Source: a virus
IMG/VR virus record: IMGVR_UViG_3300026512_000030
Location: 1 to 41,332 of that record
Direction: 5' to 3' (one strand)
DNA length: 41,332 nucleotides
Part shown: in pieces, positions 31,708 to 41,332 of the stretch
How the letters are laid out: each line of letters opens with the position of its first letter
How positions within the stretch are numbered: position 1 is the first letter of the stretch
Translations under genes and position numbers: made by a program
Notes under the pieces: generated by a model
The model's input: only the letters and a program-made list of their open reading frames with translations
Told to the model about the DNA's origin: nothing
Database searches by the model: none

Positions 31708-32163
31708 ATGGCTTCATACAGAACTGTACAAAGTTTAGTTGAACATTTGATAAAGAGAGTTTATTATATAACTTTAGAAAGTATACAGCCACAATTATTA
31801 GAAATGTATAAAGCAAGTATTAGAGAAAATGTATATGCAGTACAGAGAAGTGGATTATATGAAAGAACAGGAACACTATTATCTTCATCAACAGCTAATA
31901 TTAAAATTACAAATAATATGTTGACTATGGATATATTTAATGATGAGAATAAAATGATATGGACTTATCCTTCAGTTTCACCTAAATCACCTAGAGACAA
32001 TAGAAGTAATATTGTTGGTTATGTTGAATATGGAAATAAGACAGGTTTATTTCATTATAATGCAACTAATTTCTTTAGTAAAGCGAAATTAGATATAGAG
32101 AGTAATATAGTAACTATGTTGAAAAATGCTTTAACTATTAATGGGTTAAGGACGGTGAGATAA
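31708..32163 (+). CDS. Minor tail / HK97 gp10-like protein
   Basis: A 151-aa protein directly upstream of the tape measure; its stop overlaps the tape measure start (TAATG). It has a helical N-terminus then 'SGLYERTGTLLSSSTANI' and 'VGYVEYGNKTGLF', a layout like gp10-type tail proteins ('xxYxRTGxLxxS ... YxxxxExG'). The function in tail assembly is inferred. Confidence 0.5.
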   Translation: MASYRTVQSLVEHLIKRVYYITLESIQPQLLEMYKASIRENVYAVQRSGLYERTGTLLSSSTANIKITNNMLTMDIFNDENKMIWTYPSVSPKSPRDNRSNIVGYVEYGNKTGLFHYNATNFFSKAKLDIESNIVTMLKNALTINGLRTVR

Positions 32164-35100
32164 TGGCAGAAAAAAATCAATTTAATATTAAAATAGGGGT
32201 AGCAATAGACCAAGCTGAAGCATATGCAGAGGTTAAAAAAGCGATAGCCCTATTACAAGCACAAGTTAATAAAAAGAAAATTAAAGTATTTGATACTGCT
32301 GGAGCTAAATTATATAGAAAAGAATTGGCTAAAGTTAGTAAAGACTTAACAGCAATTAGAGGTAATTTAAAGAAAACAGGGACTCAGTCTAAAACAGCTT
32401 TTAAACAAGCCTCAGATGGAGCTAAAGATACTACTAAGCAGACTAAAAAACTTGGTGGAAGTTTAGTATCAGCTGTTGGTAAATTCGCCTTATGGTCTGG
32501 TATAGCGACTGTATTCTATGGTGCTATTAATGGTATGAAGAATTTAGTTAGCACTACTGTGCAATTAGAAACTGAAATGACTAATTTTAAAATAGTATCC
32601 AATGCTACTGAGGAAGAATTATCTCAAGTAGATATGACAGTTAATAATTTAGTATCAAGTCTTGGTGCTTTAAAAACAGAGGTAATGGGAGCAAGTACTG
32701 AATTTGCTAGAGCTGGGTATGATATGGCAGATTCAATGGCTATGGCTGAACAAGCTATTATTGGTGCAAGAGTAGGTTTTACAAGTTTAGATAATGTATC
32801 TACTGTAATGATTTCATCATTAAAAGCATTTAATTTAACAGCACAAGACAGTAAAGATGTAGTTAATGATTTATTTGTAACTTCTAAAGAGTCAGCTGTA
32901 ACATTTGAGGGTTTAGGACAAGCAATTAGACGTTCTGGTAACTCATTAAAAACCGCTGGTGCAAGTTATCAACAATCATTAGCATTAATAGCTTCTGCGA
33001 ATGAATCAATTCAAGACCCTGCTACTGTAGGTTCTGGATTAAAAACTATATCAGCAAGACTAAGAGGTATTGATAAAGATAGTAATTTACCTAAGTTAAC
33101 TCAACAAATGAGAGAATTTGGTGTTGAGATTGAAAATGGTGCTGGTGGATTTAGAAATGTTTATGACATATTAGATGATTTACAAGAAGCATTTAGAAAC
33201 TCAAATGATGAATTTGCTAAACAAGCAGTATTAGAAGAATTAGCTGGAAAAAGACGAGCTAATATATTAGCAGGTTTATTAAACAACTTTAGTGTAGCTC
33301 AAGATATATTAAAGAAAACTACTGATGATATTAATTCAGCCGAAGAAGCTCAAAATGAATTATTAGAAACTGGAGCTGGACAAGTTGAATTGATGAAAGG
33401 TAATTGGCAAGTATTTGCTCAAGCTGTTGTTAATTCAGATGGGATAAAAAATACATTAAGTTGGATTAATGATAAATTAAAAGATATTAATACTCAAATG
33501 ACGAAAGAACAGCAAGTAGGTGATGTTAAAGATAAACTTGGTATTACAAAATGGGATTCTAAAGGAATAAAATGGGCATTTGACTATGTAAATTTTATAA
33601 ATGGGAGCGAATTTAAAAAAGCTCAAGATAAATTAAATAAATTAATTTCAGATGGGACTAATTCAGAAAAACAAAAACAATTAGAAATCCTTGAAGAAGA
33701 AAAAAGAGCGTATGACAACAATATACGCAGATTAGAGCATATAAAAATTTTAAAAGAGAACATAAAAAAGAAAGACCACATTGATGTGTTAGCAATAAAG
33801 AAGGATAATATAAAAATAAACGCTTTGTCTAATGAAGCTCTCAATATACAAAAAGAAGTAGAAAAGTCTATGAATAAAATGAGCGAGCATGGCTATACTA
33901 TTGGAACAATTGCTTCTGCTATAACTGATTTACAAGATGCTTTACAAGGTGTCGCAGATAAATCTAGTAATGTAGTTAGCCCAGAGTTAACAGCTTATGA
34001 ACAACATATGGTTGATATGAAAAATACCTCATCAGATACTTTTCAAGCAATGGTTAGTGATTGGGAGTATTTAACTGATGAAATGAAAACTCAAATGAGA
34101 GCTCAATATTTATTTGAAATAGATACAATAAGCAAAAGAATTGAAGCTAATAAATTATTAATTACAACTTATGAGAGTATTAAAACTATTAGTGCTCAAA
34201 CTATGGGTGGCTCTGTGGGTGGAGTGACAACAGCTTTAGAAAAAATGGGGGCTACTTCAACAGGGTCTTTAAAACTTAAAATAGACCAAAGTATAATTGA
34301 ATTAAATAAACTTAAAGCAGAGTATGAGGGTTTAGATAGTTCAAGTTCAAGCTCTAGTAAATCTAGTTTTACAGCTGAGTCATTATTTGATAGAGAATTA
34401 AGAAATATTGAATATACTATTAGTAAACGTAAAGAGAATATAAATCAAATGACTGAAGAAAAAGCTAATGAAGAAATTAAAATATTAAAAGATAATTTAA
34501 ATAAGAAAATTGATATTTTACAGAAAGAAGCTGACTTACAATTAGAAGTTGTCAATAATACTAAATTAGGCTCTGAGGCTAATGAATTAGCAAGTAAATC
34601 ATATCAAAAATTATCTCTTGAAATTGGTAAAGCTCATTCAGAAATATATGGTTACAATGAAGAGATACAAGAGTCAATTGATAAAGCTAAAGAATTAGCT
34701 AATAAGGAAACACTTGAAGCTTTTGAAAAAGGTACAGATGATTATTTTGACAATCTTGAACAAAAGTATAAAGATGATTTAGATAAATTTGAAAAATCAC
34801 AAGAAGCTAAAATTAAGATTTTAGATGACCAATTAAAAAAATTAAGACGTACTTATGAAACAAGTGAATTTGAAGAAAGAGAAGAAAGAATATTAAATAA
34901 AATAAATACTTTAGAGGCAGAAAAACAAAAGTTATCTTTAGATAATTCACTTTCTGCTAAACAAAGAAAATTTGAGATAGACGAGGAATTAGCTGAACAA
35001 AGAATTAATTTAGAAGATGAGAGAGAGCAACGTGAATTTGATTTAGCTGAGAATGCAATAGAAGATAAAAAAGATTTAATTAATGATGAGACAGATGCCA

Positions 35101-35843
35101 GAAAAGATGCTTATGATGAAGATATGAAAAATTTAAAAACTTATCGTGATGAAGTTGAAAATTTAATGGATGATTTTGTTATTAATTGGCAAAACTATGG
35201 TATTAATATGGCAGACGCATTTAAGAAGTCTGTGTTACCTGTTATAAATGAAATGAACAAAGCATTAGGTCAACCAACTGTTAGTGGCAGTGATATCCAA
35301 AATGGTGGCTCAGGCGGTTCTAGTAGTTCTAAGAAAGCTCCTAAAATTTCAAGTAAGGACACTGAAAAAATAGATAGATATAGTGATTGGTGGAAAAAAG
35401 CTGACGATAAACTTAAAGCTGGAACTTATACTAAAGAACAAGCTGATAGAGTTAAACAATATGCACATAATGAGGCTGAAAAAGTTAGAAAGAAATATGG
35501 ATATTCTGGTGGAAGTAGTGGGGATAAATACATTCCTGTTATGCATAGTGGCGGTATTGTAGGTGGAAAAAGTTTTAATGGATTAGGTATAGATGATATT
35601 ATGTCACAATTAGCAAGTAATGAAACTCCTGCTATTTTACAAAATGGAGAGGCTGTATTAACAGAAAGGCAACAGTCAGAAATTGCTAATAGTGGAGATA
35701 ATATTGGTAATTTAATAAATATAGAAAACTTAAATGTTCAAGCTTCAAGTTCTTATGATGTAGAAAGAATAGGTGAAGATTTAGCTAAAGGCTCTCAGAG
35801 AGCAATGTCTAAACGAGGTAGACCAAACTTTAGACAAAGGTAG
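32163..35843 (+). CDS. Tail tape measure protein
   Basis: A 1226-aa protein setting tail length (roughly 180 nm at about 0.15 nm per residue, inferred). A coiled-coil N-terminus leads to a hydrophobic 'FALWSGIATVFYGAINGM' (about 107-124) and a TP901-type core with 'MGASTEFARAGYDM', 'AIRRSGNSLKTAGASYQQSL' and 'GSGLKTISARLRGI'. Extended Glu/Lys coiled coils run from about 745 to 980. A Gly/Ser linker (about 1045) leads to a small C-terminal part 'MHSGGIVGG ... PAILQNGEAVLTERQQ', typical of these proteins. No lysozyme or peptidase motif was noticed. Confidence 0.9.
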   Translation: MAEKNQFNIKIGVAIDQAEAYAEVKKAIALLQAQVNKKKIKVFDTAGAKLYRKELAKVSKDLTAIRGNLKKTGTQSKTAFKQASDGAKDTTKQTKKLGGSLVSAVGKFALWSGIATVFYGAINGMKNLVSTTVQLETEMTNFKIVSNATEEELSQVDMTVNNLVSSLGALKTEVMGASTEFARAGYDMADSMAMAEQAIIGARVGFTSLDNVSTVMISSLKAFNLTAQDSKDVVNDLFVTSKESAVTFEGLGQAIRRSGNSLKTAGASYQQSLALIASANESIQDPATVGSGLKTISARLRGIDKDSNLPKLTQQMREFGVEIENGAGGFRNVYDILDDLQEAFRNSNDEFAKQAVLEELAGKRRANILAGLLNNFSVAQDILKKTTDDINSAEEAQNELLETGAGQVELMKGNWQVFAQAVVNSDGIKNTLSWINDKLKDINTQMTKEQQVGDVKDKLGITKWDSKGIKWAFDYVNFINGSEFKKAQDKLNKLISDGTNSEKQKQLEILEEEKRAYDNNIRRLEHIKILKENIKKKDHIDVLAIKKDNIKINALSNEALNIQKEVEKSMNKMSEHGYTIGTIASAITDLQDALQGVADKSSNVVSPELTAYEQHMVDMKNTSSDTFQAMVSDWEYLTDEMKTQMRAQYLFEIDTISKRIEANKLLITTYESIKTISAQTMGGSVGGVTTALEKMGATSTGSLKLKIDQSIIELNKLKAEYEGLDSSSSSSSKSSFTAESLFDRELRNIEYTISKRKENINQMTEEKANEEIKILKDNLNKKIDILQKEADLQLEVVNNTKLGSEANELASKSYQKLSLEIGKAHSEIYGYNEEIQESIDKAKELANKETLEAFEKGTDDYFDNLEQKYKDDLDKFEKSQEAKIKILDDQLKKLRRTYETSEFEEREERILNKINTLEAEKQKLSLDNSLSAKQRKFEIDEELAEQRINLEDEREQREFDLAENAIEDKKDLINDETDARKDAYDEDMKNLKTYRDEVENLMDDFVINWQNYGINMADAFKKSVLPVINEMNKALGQPTVSGSDIQNGGSGGSSSSKKAPKISSKDTEKIDRYSDWWKKADDKLKAGTYTKEQADRVKQYAHNEAEKVRKKYGYSGGSSGDKYIPVMHSGGIVGGKSFNGLGIDDIMSQLASNETPAILQNGEAVLTERQQSEIANSGDNIGNLINIENLNVQASSSYDVERIGEDLAKGSQRAMSKRGRPNFRQR

Positions 35844-35851
35844 GTGGATAA

Positions 35852-37312
35852 ATGGTAAATGACTATATATTAAAAATATTAAATTATGAGCATAAAACTT
35901 TAATCTATTTAAAAAGTGCTTATGAAATAAATGAAGATAGAATATTCGGAGATATGAACGAACTAAAATTTAAAGTTCCCTATTATCAATATAATGGTTA
36001 TGGGGAGCTATTACTAAATAATTTAAATGAGCCTATACAAAATTATAGTTTACAATTTTTAAAAAATGAGAATTTAATTGATTTAAATAATACTATGTAT
36101 GTTATTAAAAATATTACTGTAATTAGAGATAATAATAATACTAAATACTATAGTGTTGAATGTATTGAAAAAGCTATTGAATTATCTTATAAAGAAATTC
36201 CAATTTTAGATTTATCACCAAGTGTAGCTGACCCTACTAGAGTTGATGCAATAATTAATAATGTATTATCAGCTAAATTTGAAATTAGAAGTGATACAAT
36301 ACAATCATCAACAATAAATAGTATTACATTAGATACAGGTGCTAGTGCAGTAGATGATTATTATAATAACATGTATATAGCAATTATAGGTGGTACAGGA
36401 CAAGGACAGACATTTAGAATATTAGATTATGTAGGAAGTACAAAAGTTGCTACAATACCTACTCAGAGTTCCATAACATTAGATTCTACTTCTATTTATA
36501 GAGTGCATACATCTACTTGGATATGCGGAGATGTAGATGAGATATTTTTAGAGAGTGGTGGAGTTGATATAAAAAGGTATTTTAAATTTGAGAATAATAC
36601 AATATCTGAATGTTTATTTGATATAGCAGAAAGATTTAATGGGTATTTAACATTTAACAGTGTTTATGATGAGATATATAATGAATTTATTAATACAGTA
36701 GGTTTAGCTAAACCTAATTTATATGATAATAAAGAGATTAGATATAATAAAAATTTAAATAGTTCTAATAAGAATATTGACAGTGAAACACAAATTTATA
36801 CTAGATTATTTCCTTATGGAGATGCAACATTAACAATAAATGCTATAGCAACTAAAACAAGAACTGATAGTGGTGTAACTTATAATACTCATACATTAGG
36901 ACAATCATATATTGAAAATTTTCAATATTATTTATCATTAGGGTATGACATTGATTTTTGTAGAAAAACTTTTTTAAATGATAAAATTATAAATAATGAT
37001 TTATATATAGATGAGGATGATTTATATAATTATGGGGAAGAGTTATTAGATATATTAAGTTTACCAAAAATAACTTATAGAATATCTTATGTAGACTTAA
37101 AGAAAGTTAAAGATATAGACTATGAAGATATTAATGAGGGAGATACAATAAGGGTTGTGGACGAGGAATTAGGTATTACTATTTATACTACTTTAATTAA
37201 GAAACCTATAAGATGGGATAGTATGCAATCTTCAACTATACAATTAGAAAATAGTTTTAATAATCTTGGTGATTATTTTAATATAGTTATTGATAAAATA
37301 CAACAGTTATAG
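35852..37312 (+). CDS. Tail hub / Tal-like protein (prophage tail endopeptidase family)
   Basis: A 486-aa protein. The N-terminal part ('LKILNYEHKTLIYLKSAYEI', 'NTMYVIKNITVIRDNN') and the closing 'INEGDTIRVVDEELGITIYT' with 'IQLENSFNNLGDYF' fit the gp27-like hub of siphophage tails. Residues about 150-215 hold an inserted beta module (ITLDTGASAVDDYYNN ... ILDYVGSTKVATI) also found in the next gene. It lacks the long C-terminal peptidase extension of some relatives. It lies before the Dit gene, the reverse of the common order. Confidence 0.65.
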   Translation: MVNDYILKILNYEHKTLIYLKSAYEINEDRIFGDMNELKFKVPYYQYNGYGELLLNNLNEPIQNYSLQFLKNENLIDLNNTMYVIKNITVIRDNNNTKYYSVECIEKAIELSYKEIPILDLSPSVADPTRVDAIINNVLSAKFEIRSDTIQSSTINSITLDTGASAVDDYYNNMYIAIIGGTGQGQTFRILDYVGSTKVATIPTQSSITLDSTSIYRVHTSTWICGDVDEIFLESGGVDIKRYFKFENNTISECLFDIAERFNGYLTFNSVYDEIYNEFINTVGLAKPNLYDNKEIRYNKNLNSSNKNIDSETQIYTRLFPYGDATLTINAIATKTRTDSGVTYNTHTLGQSYIENFQYYLSLGYDIDFCRKTFLNDKIINNDLYIDEDDLYNYGEELLDILSLPKITYRISYVDLKKVKDIDYEDINEGDTIRVVDEELGITIYTTLIKKPIRWDSMQSSTIQLENSFNNLGDYFNIVIDKIQQL

Positions 37313-37324
37313 AGGAGGTGACGA

Positions 37325-38407
37325 ATGGATTATTTTATTTATGATGGAGTAGATAGTAGAGATTTTGGTTTATATGTAATGAATGATAAAAATTTAAAAT
37401 TAAATTTATCTCCTCCTAAAAGAAGTTATACTGAGACAGTAAACGGTATTGATGGTAAATTATTATTTGGGCAGGACTATGAAACTAGAAGCATACATTT
37501 AAAATGCTATTTAACAGACTCTAGCGAAACTAATTTAAGAACAATTATGTCATGGCTTGGGGGACTTAATGAAAGACAATTAATACTTAGCTATGAAGCA
37601 TATAAAATTTATACAGGTACTTTTGAAAATCAAGTTGAATTGAACATATATAGTAATAAGGGATTATTTGAATTAGAATTTCAATTATACTCACCATTAG
37701 CTAAATCAAGATTCACTACATTGGAAACAGCAAATATAGTTTATGGTGGAGGATATTCTTATGGTGGTGGTTGGGTATATGGGTCAACAAGTGACGATTA
37801 CACTTTTAACGATATTACTGTAAGTACAGATATAGAAATCTATCATGGGGGAAATGTTAATAAAGCTTTACCTATTATAACAGTAGAAGGTAGTGCTGAC
37901 GATATTACTTTTAAACAATATACTGATAGTACTAAAACAGAAGTATATAAAGAGTTTTCGTATGGTAGTTTTAATGGAACTTTAGTCATTAATTCTGAAG
38001 TGTATAATACATTTTTAAATGGAACACTAGATAACTCAAGCTTTGAAGGAAGATACTTACAGTTATTTGGGAAAACAAATTGGGATGTTAAAGGTAGTGG
38101 AAATATAATAAGTGGTAGTGGTTTATATATTACCTTAGATGATAGAGCAAGTGATGTCGATGATTATTATAATAATGAAGTAGTATTTATAGGTTTAGGT
38201 GAACAAGAAATTATCAATAGAAAAATAATTGACTATGATGGAAATACTAAAACAGCGACATTAGAATATGCATTGAATTCAGATTTAACTATTAATTATA
38301 GATATTCAATATATTCAGTAGCAAGTGGGATAAATTATATAAATATAAATGGTACAAATTTAAATTTAACATCTGTTAAATTTGATTTTAATTATATTTA
38401 TTTATAA
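37325..38407 (+). CDS. Distal tail protein (Dit)
   Basis: A 360-aa protein. It opens MDYFIYDGVDSRDFGLYV and carries 'KRSYTETVNGIDGKLLFGQD' and 'IMSWLGGLNERQLI', hallmarks of the distal tail protein that forms the ring between tube and tip. Residues about 255-335 carry the beta module ITLDDRASDVDDYYNN ... IDYDGNTKTATL shared with the hub gene upstream. The C-terminal part is likely a carbohydrate-binding or structural extension. Ribosome binding site GAGGAGGTG. Confidence 0.75.
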   Translation: MDYFIYDGVDSRDFGLYVMNDKNLKLNLSPPKRSYTETVNGIDGKLLFGQDYETRSIHLKCYLTDSSETNLRTIMSWLGGLNERQLILSYEAYKIYTGTFENQVELNIYSNKGLFELEFQLYSPLAKSRFTTLETANIVYGGGYSYGGGWVYGSTSDDYTFNDITVSTDIEIYHGGNVNKALPIITVEGSADDITFKQYTDSTKTEVYKEFSYGSFNGTLVINSEVYNTFLNGTLDNSSFEGRYLQLFGKTNWDVKGSGNIISGSGLYITLDDRASDVDDYYNNEVVFIGLGEQEIINRKIIDYDGNTKTATLEYALNSDLTINYRYSIYSVASGINYININGTNLNLTSVKFDFNYIYL

Positions 38408-38428
38408 AATGAAAGGAAGTGGTGTTTA

Positions 38429-39352
38429 ATGGCTATAAGCGTGAAAGAAATAGGTAATGACCCTATTTATGGGAGAGAAATAATTTCGCCTCCATTGAAT
38501 TATAATTTTGAATTAATTCAAAATTTAATTAATCAACATATATTAGATATTGCGAATAATACTGCACAAATTAGTACTAAAGCAAACGCCAATGATGTAT
38601 ACACAATTGGGGATATTGATAGTGGAGATGTGAATAATATAAGTAGTGTAACAGGAAGTAAAGTAACAACTGCGTTAGATACTTTAAAAAACTTAATTGA
38701 CAATATTGTTGCTGGAGATAGTAATGCAAGTATTGGTATATATAAATTTAATGATATGATAAATACAAACAGTTATGTAAGTGAGTATGGAAGTTTAACT
38801 CTATTTGCAGGGTTAATAGCAACATTAAGTGTGGCTAATATTAATACAGGTAGTAGCACACTAGATATTACAGATGGTAGTGGTATTAAAAATATTAAAA
38901 AATATAAAAGCGATGGGACTAAAGAGTTATTAACAGGAGGAGAGATATATGGGACTATAATATTATATTATGATGGGGTAGACTGGATTAATTTATCTTA
39001 TAATTATAAAGTAGGTAATTTAGCGAGTTTAAATACCACTGAAAAATCTAATATTGTAGGTGCTATTAACGAAATAGATGCAAATATGCTTGTAATATTA
39101 GAGAATACAGGTAGTATACCAACTACAGGTTGGGTTGCTAATACCGGAGATTACGCTTTGAAAAACGATATTACGATTAGTGGAATCTTAGCTACTGATT
39201 GGATTGATATAGTCATAGATAAAGATTCACATGATATTGCGGGAGATGCTGAAATATGTCCTACTGTAACAGAGGGAACTGATACAGTTACTATGTATTG
39301 TAACACAGCACCAACAGAAGCAATACCTTTTAAATGGAAGGTGGTGCGATAA
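38429..39352 (+). CDS. Tail fibre / baseplate protein
   Basis: A 307-aa protein. A short helical N-terminus ('PPLNYNFELIQNLINQHILD') for attachment leads to a repeat-poor beta region with 'STLDITDGSGIKNIKKYKSD'. The C-terminal domain (about 225-307, 'TGWVANTGDYALKNDITISG', 'WIDIVIDKDSHDIAGDAEIC') matches a C-terminal domain common in clostridial phage fibre proteins. It probably contacts the host surface. It overlaps the next gene in TAATG. Confidence 0.65.
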   Translation: MAISVKEIGNDPIYGREIISPPLNYNFELIQNLINQHILDIANNTAQISTKANANDVYTIGDIDSGDVNNISSVTGSKVTTALDTLKNLIDNIVAGDSNASIGIYKFNDMINTNSYVSEYGSLTLFAGLIATLSVANINTGSSTLDITDGSGIKNIKKYKSDGTKELLTGGEIYGTIILYYDGVDWINLSYNYKVGNLASLNTTEKSNIVGAINEIDANMLVILENTGSIPTTGWVANTGDYALKNDITISGILATDWIDIVIDKDSHDIAGDAEICPTVTEGTDTVTMYCNTAPTEAIPFKWKVVR

Positions 39353-41332
39353 TGGGTAAAATAAACGTTGCAGGCGGTGGGGGTAATGTAGCTTGGCTTC
39401 AACAATACACTGGAGCTAATTCTGTATTAAAAAAAGACAAAGGTAAGGATGTTGGGGTAAAAACTGGTGAATATGTTTATAATGAGTTTTATGAGGTTGC
39501 AGTAGTACCTGTAGATGGAGATTTAAAAGTTAAGTCATTATTACACATGGATGGTACAGATGCTAGTACAACTTTCACAGATGAAACAGGTAGGATATGG
39601 ACTGCCAATGGCAATGCTCAAATAGATATTTCTGAAAAGAAGTTTGGTACAGGTAGTGTTTTATTTGATGGTAGTAGTTGGATTAATACACCTATTTGTG
39701 ATGATTTCAATCTTGGAGGTAGTGATTTTACAATTGACCTTTGGGTTAACCCATCTATTTTAGGTTCAATTGGCTTCATATATGGAACAAATGATACTGG
39801 CTCTAGTAATGGCTCTATCGGTATTGCCAAGTTAGCTGGAGATAACGTGTATGTAAGTATTTATAAAGATGGTGACTCAAGTATATCTGGGACTATAACA
39901 AGTAACGATGTACTAGAATTAAATATTTGGCATCATATAGCAATTACTTGTTTAAATAATTTAGTAACACTTTATATTAATGGTGTATCAAATGGAACTT
40001 ATGATTTAGGAGCTAGTGTTTTACAAGATGCTTTGAACTTACCTACTATTGGCAGGAATGGTGCATATACGTCATCACCTTTCAAAGGGCATATTGATGA
40101 AGTTAGATTCTCAAAAGGAATAGTAAGATGGACTGAAAACTTCACACCACCTACGCAATCATATGATTTTGCTCTTAGCCAAATAATACCACCTACTACA
40201 CAAGCAGAAACAATTGGTGCTGATGTATTACTATTACACATGGATGGTACAGATGCTAGTACAATATTTACAGATGAAAGCGGTAAGATATGGACTGCCA
40301 ATGGCAATGCTCAAATAGATACAGCTGATAGTAAATTTGGTGGAGCTAGTGGAATATTCGATGGGAGTAGTTGGATTGATACACTAGATGATAAAGATTT
40401 TGATTTATCTGATAATGATTTCACTATTGACTTTTGGGCTAAAAGGATAGGTTTACCTAGTGGGGCTGAATATGTGGCGGGACAAGCGGATTCATCAGGT
40501 AATAATGCAAGTATACTTTTATATTTGTTATCTGATGGTACTCTAATAGCAAGAGCGTGGGATGAAAATAGTACATTAAAGCAGATACAGTCAACAACAG
40601 TCATAGCTGATGGAAGCTTTAAGCATATAGCACTTGTAAGAAAAAATGGAGAGTTAAAACTATATATTAATGGTACTGAAGAAGGAACTTCTCAAATATG
40701 TGCTACTTCATATTTTTCTAGTTTTAAATTTTCTATTGGGCGATATGGTGAAGTAGATGGTTCATGTTTTAATGGTTATATAGATGAGTTTAGGTTTATC
40801 AATGGTGAAGCTAAATGGACTACTAATTTCACACCACCTACTGCACCACATATATATAATGAAGGAACTTTAAATTTAATGTCAACTATTGATGGCACAC
40901 TTGAAATGGCTAACCCAGAAATAGACCAAGTATATCAAGGATTTGTTAGTAAAGAAAATTTATGGGATGGTAATATGGAAGGGTATGGGTTTAGTAATAT
41001 AAAAAGTATTCAAAATGGTGTCGCAGTTTTAAATAATGAAACGCTTGATATTGCTATATCAAAAATTGATTTAGAAAAAAGTATTATATTAATTAGTTTT
41101 AACGGGATAGAGTCTTATAATTTTAAAGCAAATAATATTTTAGTTGAAGCTTTTTTTACAAATGCAGAAACATTAACTTTACAAAGAAATACAAGTACTT
41201 ATTCGGTAAAAGTTTCGTGGCAAGTTATTGAGTACGTTAATGTGAAATCATTACAAACTGGGTTATATATATTTGATGCGACAGATAATTTAATACAAAA
41301 TATAGCAATTTCTGCTGTTGATATATCCAAAG
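39352..41332 (+). CDS. Tandem LamG-domain tail fibre (incomplete)
   Basis: An open frame from the ATG at 39352 to the window end (660 codons, no stop), so the C-terminus is outside. A Gly-rich N-terminus (about 1-60) leads to two concanavalin/LamG domains beginning LLHMDGTDAST at about residues 64 and 295, each with 'IWTANGNAQID', 'F(D)GSSWI', 'FTID(L/F)W', 'LYING' and 'IDE(V/F)RF'. The two copies share long identical DNA, 693 bases apart. LamG folds bind carbohydrates or proteins, so this is probably the receptor-binding fibre. The rest (from about 510) is a different beta domain. Confidence 0.8.
   Translation, partial: MGKINVAGGGGNVAWLQQYTGANSVLKKDKGKDVGVKTGEYVYNEFYEVAVVPVDGDLKVKSLLHMDGTDASTTFTDETGRIWTANGNAQIDISEKKFGTGSVLFDGSSWINTPICDDFNLGGSDFTIDLWVNPSILGSIGFIYGTNDTGSSNGSIGIAKLAGDNVYVSIYKDGDSSISGTITSNDVLELNIWHHIAITCLNNLVTLYINGVSNGTYDLGASVLQDALNLPTIGRNGAYTSSPFKGHIDEVRFSKGIVRWTENFTPPTQSYDFALSQIIPPTTQAETIGADVLLLHMDGTDASTIFTDESGKIWTANGNAQIDTADSKFGGASGIFDGSSWIDTLDDKDFDLSDNDFTIDFWAKRIGLPSGAEYVAGQADSSGNNASILLYLLSDGTLIARAWDENSTLKQIQSTTVIADGSFKHIALVRKNGELKLYINGTEEGTSQICATSYFSSFKFSIGRYGEVDGSCFNGYIDEFRFINGEAKWTTNFTPPTAPHIYNEGTLNLMSTIDGTLEMANPEIDQVYQGFVSKENLWDGNMEGYGFSNIKSIQNGVAVLNNETLDIAISKIDLEKSIILISFNGIESYNFKANNILVEAFFTNAETLTLQRNTSTYSVKVSWQVIEYVNVKSLQTGLYIFDATDNLIQNIAISAVDISK

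Noticed and set aside
31680-31720. Frameshift site for a gpG/gpGT chaperone
   Set aside because: No convincing X-XXY-YYZ slippery heptamer lies near the end of the 31286-31699 gene, and the next gene has its own start and a different character.
1-41332. Integrase, ParA/ParB, lysis or IS genes
   Set aside because: None was recognised among the frames of this window. Lysogeny or partition genes may lie outside, so the lifestyle remains an inference.

Overview
The window is about 41 kb of a very AT-rich genome with strong AGGAGG-type ribosome binding sites, TTGACA/TATAAT promoters and densely packed genes. This fits a bacteriophage of a low-GC Firmicute, most likely a clostridial host (inferred from composition and protein style). 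The head and tail genes are those of a long-tailed siphophage: a tape measure of 1226 aa is present and no sheath gene was seen. The left end carries replication and partition signals, which suggests a large phage that can persist as an extrachromosomal phage-plasmid. That lifestyle is an inference.

Layout. Positions 1-3025 hold no convincing gene but many DNA signals: LexA/SOS-type palindromes (13-82), iteron- or Fur-like repeats (about 599-968), a perfect chromosomal-type parS (1410-1425) and a dense DnaA-box cluster (1794-1950). A sharp change in base asymmetry falls near the DnaA boxes. Next comes a three-gene leftward operon (4477-3026). A second non-coding stretch (4478-5418) carries copy A of a spaced repeat element. 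A rightward train of about 16 small accessory genes (5498-9814) follows, many joined by a nearly identical ribosome-binding/stop/start box. This train and an opposing leftward operon (12293-9952, including a thymidylate kinase) share a bidirectional terminator at 9832-9865. A divergent promoter pair then precedes a 414-aa DNA-binding-like protein.

The middle (13.8-18 kb) is the most unusual part. It has a GC-rich repeat island, a 28-aa membrane peptide running into a tandem repeat, copy B of the spaced element, a beta-CASP metallo-beta-lactamase-fold nuclease, and about 0.9 kb of ORF-free, highly structured RNA driven by its own consensus promoter. After that come a 33-aa Gly/Arg/Lys-rich peptide, a second structured RNA with a tRNA-like T-arm and a pseudoknot-like core, and a promoter followed at once by a terminator.

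From 18054 to the end is the late operon: metallophosphoesterase, probable small terminase with a zinc finger, large terminase, portal, protease-scaffold with an internal start, decoration protein, capsid, connectors, tail terminator, major tail protein, chaperone-like gene, tape measure, tail hub, distal tail protein, a fibre protein, and an incomplete tandem-LamG fibre that runs off the window.
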